From Chitinophagales bacterium (lineage in GTDB: Bacteria; Bacteroidota; Bacteroidia; Chitinophagales; Saprospiraceae), in NCBI GenBank assembly GCA_013299105.1, contig JAAFJY010000001.1:452978-516977 (forward strand): 64,000 bases of DNA, given 5' to 3'. Below are positions 62,304 through 64,000 of the stretch, piece after piece. The notes under the pieces are model-generated. The model was not told the origin of the DNA, searched no databases, and saw only the letters and a list, made by a program, of their open reading frames with translations. Position 1 is the stretch's first letter. The number at the start of each line of letters is the position of its first letter. The translations under genes and the position numbers were made by a program.

Positions 62304-64000
62304 ATGCAGCATCTGGTTTACCTGAACAAGTATTTTTGGCGTTACCGCCGCCATTTTTTCATGGGTTTGCTTTTCGTGACCCTGTCCAATTATTTCCGGG
62401 TTTTGCAGCCACAAACCATCCGCGAAGCATTAGATTTGGTAGTAGAAAACCTGTACCTGTTCAATTTGTATCGGGGCACCGAGCTGCAATCCAAGTTCTT
62501 TGGCTTGTTGGGCAAGCAGTTGTTTTATTTTGGTGGCTTGGTTCTAATCCTGGCCGCAGTGATGGGCCTGTTTATGTACTACATGCGGCAAACCCTCATT
62601 GTGATGTCGCGCCTGATGGAGTACGATATGCGCAAGGAAGTTTTTGCCCATTACGAAAAACTCGACCTGGCGTTTTATAAGCGCAACAACACGGGCGACC
62701 TCATGGCTCGCATCACCGAAGATGTGAACAAGGTGCGCATGTACCTGGGGCCTGCTGTCTTGTATGGTGTGAATCTGGTTTCGCTTTTCGTGTTGGTCAT
62801 TTATTCGATGATCAGTGTCAATGCAGAACTGACTTTTTACTGTTTGTTGCCATTGCCATTGCTTTCTCTATCCATCTATTATGTCAGTACTTTGATCAAC
62901 AAGCAAAGTGAGACCATCCAAAAACAACTATCAGTACTCAATAGTGCTGCGCAGGAGGCCTATTCGGGCATTCGGGTGCTCAAGTCTTATGTGCAGGAAA
63001 AACCCATGACCGCCCATTTTTCGCATTTGAGCGATGACTTCAAGACTAAATCCTTGAGTCTTGTGCAAGTCAATGCCTTGTTTTTCCCGCTGATGTTGTT
63101 GTTGATCGGGGTGAGTACCATTATTGTAGTGTATGTTGGGGGCATGCAAGTGGTCAAAGGGACCGTTACTCCCGGCAACATCGCTGAGTTTGTGATTTAC
63201 GTGAACATGCTGACCTGGCCCGTGACGGCGATCGGCTGGATTGCCTCGATCGTGCAGCAAGCAGCTGCTTCGCAAAAGCGCATCAACGAGTTTTTGGACA
63301 CCAAGCCGACCATCACAAACCCTACCCAAGCAGAGCAACCTTTAAACGGTGACATCGAGTTTGCCAATGTGGGCTTTACCTATCCCGATACCGGCATCAC
63401 TGCCTTGCAAAACATCCAGTTCAAGCTCAAAGCTGGGCAAAAAATGGCCATCATTGGTCGCACGGGTTCGGGTAAAACAACCATTGCCGACCTACTGACC
63501 CGTATGTACGACGTAAGCAGTGGCAAAATCCTGATCGACGGCGTGGACATTCGCGAGCACGACCTCGAAAACTTGCGCCGCCGCATCGGATACGTGCCGC
63601 AGGATGTCTTCTTGTTTTCCAATACTGTGAGCGGTAACATTGCCTTTGGTAAAAGAGACGCGCCACAGGAAGAAATCGAACAGTTTGCCCGCTATGCCTC
63701 GGTATACGAAGACATCATGGACCTGCCTCAGGGCTTTGAAACCCTAGTCGGCGAACGCGGCGTGACCCTTTCTGGTGGCCAGAAACAACGCGTATCCATC
63801 GCCCGCGCCCTGATCAAGAAGCCCGATATTGTGTTGCTTGATGACTGCCTCTCAGCAGTGGACACCAACACCGAAAAGCAAATTCTGGGCTATTTTGAGG
63901 ACGCTTTGGCCGACAAAACCGCGATCATCATCACGCACCGCATCTACGCGCTCCTGGAGTTTGACCAAATCCTGGTGATGGACGACAGCCGCATCGTGGA
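62304..64000 (+). CDS. ABC exporter, fused permease-ATPase (partial, runs off the window)
   Basis: ATG 62304 opens a frame that continues to the window end (565 residues so far). Residues 1-320 are an ABC type 1 membrane domain with helices (FFMGLLFVTLSNYFRVLQP, LFYFGGLVLILAAVMGLFMY, plus further ones) and the coupling sequence YEKLDLAFYKRNNTGDLMAR. The ATPase domain follows: Walker A IIGRTGSGKTT (about 382), the Q-loop VPQDVFLFSN, signature LSGGQKQRVSIARAL, Walker B IVLLDDCLSAVD and the switch His in IIITHRIYA. It is a half-size exporter like MdlB/MsbA; the substrate (lipid, peptide or drug) is unreadable. Confidence 0.92.
   Translation, partial: MQHLVYLNKYFWRYRRHFFMGLLFVTLSNYFRVLQPQTIREALDLVVENLYLFNLYRGTELQSKFFGLLGKQLFYFGGLVLILAAVMGLFMYYMRQTLIVMSRLMEYDMRKEVFAHYEKLDLAFYKRNNTGDLMARITEDVNKVRMYLGPAVLYGVNLVSLFVLVIYSMISVNAELTFYCLLPLPLLSLSIYYVSTLINKQSETIQKQLSVLNSAAQEAYSGIRVLKSYVQEKPMTAHFSHLSDDFKTKSLSLVQVNALFFPLMLLLIGVSTIIVVYVGGMQVVKGTVTPGNIAEFVIYVNMLTWPVTAIGWIASIVQQAAASQKRINEFLDTKPTITNPTQAEQPLNGDIEFANVGFTYPDTGITALQNIQFKLKAGQKMAIIGRTGSGKTTIADLLTRMYDVSSGKILIDGVDIREHDLENLRRRIGYVPQDVFLFSNTVSGNIAFGKRDAPQEEIEQFARYASVYEDIMDLPQGFETLVGERGVTLSGGQKQRVSIARALIKKPDIVLLDDCLSAVDTNTEKQILGYFEDALADKTAIIITHRIYALLEFDQILVMDDSRIV

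Noticed and set aside
62207-62680. 157-codon frame starting inside the MITE-like element
   Set aside because: Its first part is the repeat, whose copy at 7636-7796 gives a different frame, and the rest is an out-of-phase reading of the ABC exporter gene.

Overview
The window is a 64 kb chromosomal segment from a Bacteroidota bacterium, most likely of the Saprospiria (a Haliscomenobacter-like organism; this is inference from gene families, not from a marker gene). Supporting signs are TonB-dependent receptors with carboxypeptidase-regulatory N-domains, a hybrid two-component system of Reg_prop/Y_Y_Y type, ECF sigma factors of the Bacteroidota kind, a type IX secretion (T9SS) sorting domain, SPOR-domain proteins, and promoters matching TTTG-N19-TAnnTTTG. 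I found no rRNA, tRNA, CRISPR array, prophage or transposase gene. The ABC transporter at the right edge and the TonB receptor at the left edge are cut by the window.

Layout. 1-5 kb: receptor C-terminus, a Uma2 nuclease-fold protein, an orphan ECF sigma gene, then an island of short repeats, a small membrane protein and an RRM protein with a long glycine-rich tail. 5-17 kb: penicillin-binding protein 1C facing a minus-strand cluster of a GH3/beta-lactamase fusion, a GH2-type glycosidase, a 1336-residue hybrid two-component sensor and a formyltransferase-fold protein. 17-27 kb: an amidohydrolase, a tripartite RND efflux operon (MFP, RND pump, TolC) and a TonB receptor. 27-34 kb: a small HTH protein, an NTF2-like protein, a TrpB2-type tryptophan synthase beta, ScpA, and a T9SS-exported GH10-like hydrolase. 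34-48 kb: a cytoplasmic S1C protease fused to a zinc ribbon and a YbjN-like domain, a broken AAA-ATPase gene, SAM hydroxide adenosyltransferase, PhoH, pseudouridine-phosphate glycosidase, an outer-membrane barrel, an OmpA protein, a coiled-coil/HhH membrane protein and topoisomerase IV subunit A. 49-62 kb: a DUF885 lipoprotein, DUF2490, a two-gene DUF5682 plus membrane-protein unit, FtsE paired with a subtilisin-SPOR protein, an ECF sigma factor divergent from an XRE regulator, a thioredoxin-SPOR protein, an SRPBCC protein and the start of an ABC exporter.

The most unusual content lies between genes. At least nine families of short non-coding repeats (about 50-320 bp, several with terminal inverted repeats) recur in direct or inverted orientation. 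The clearest is a 161-bp MITE-like element with ends AGAG..TGTTTAAA present as two full copies of equal length (7636-7796, 62141-62301) and a 48-bp internally deleted copy (45273-45320) that lies between a good promoter and the start codon of the topoisomerase gene. Another family of about 300 bp abuts the truncated end of the AAA-ATPase pseudogene and supplies its stop codon. These are non-autonomous elements with no transposase in view.

Functional themes are envelope maintenance (PBP1C, GH3/beta-lactamase, SPOR proteins, FtsE, OmpA), export and import (RND, ABC, TonB receptors), and chromosome handling (ScpA, ParC). Repeat boundaries were found by eye and may be off by a few bases.
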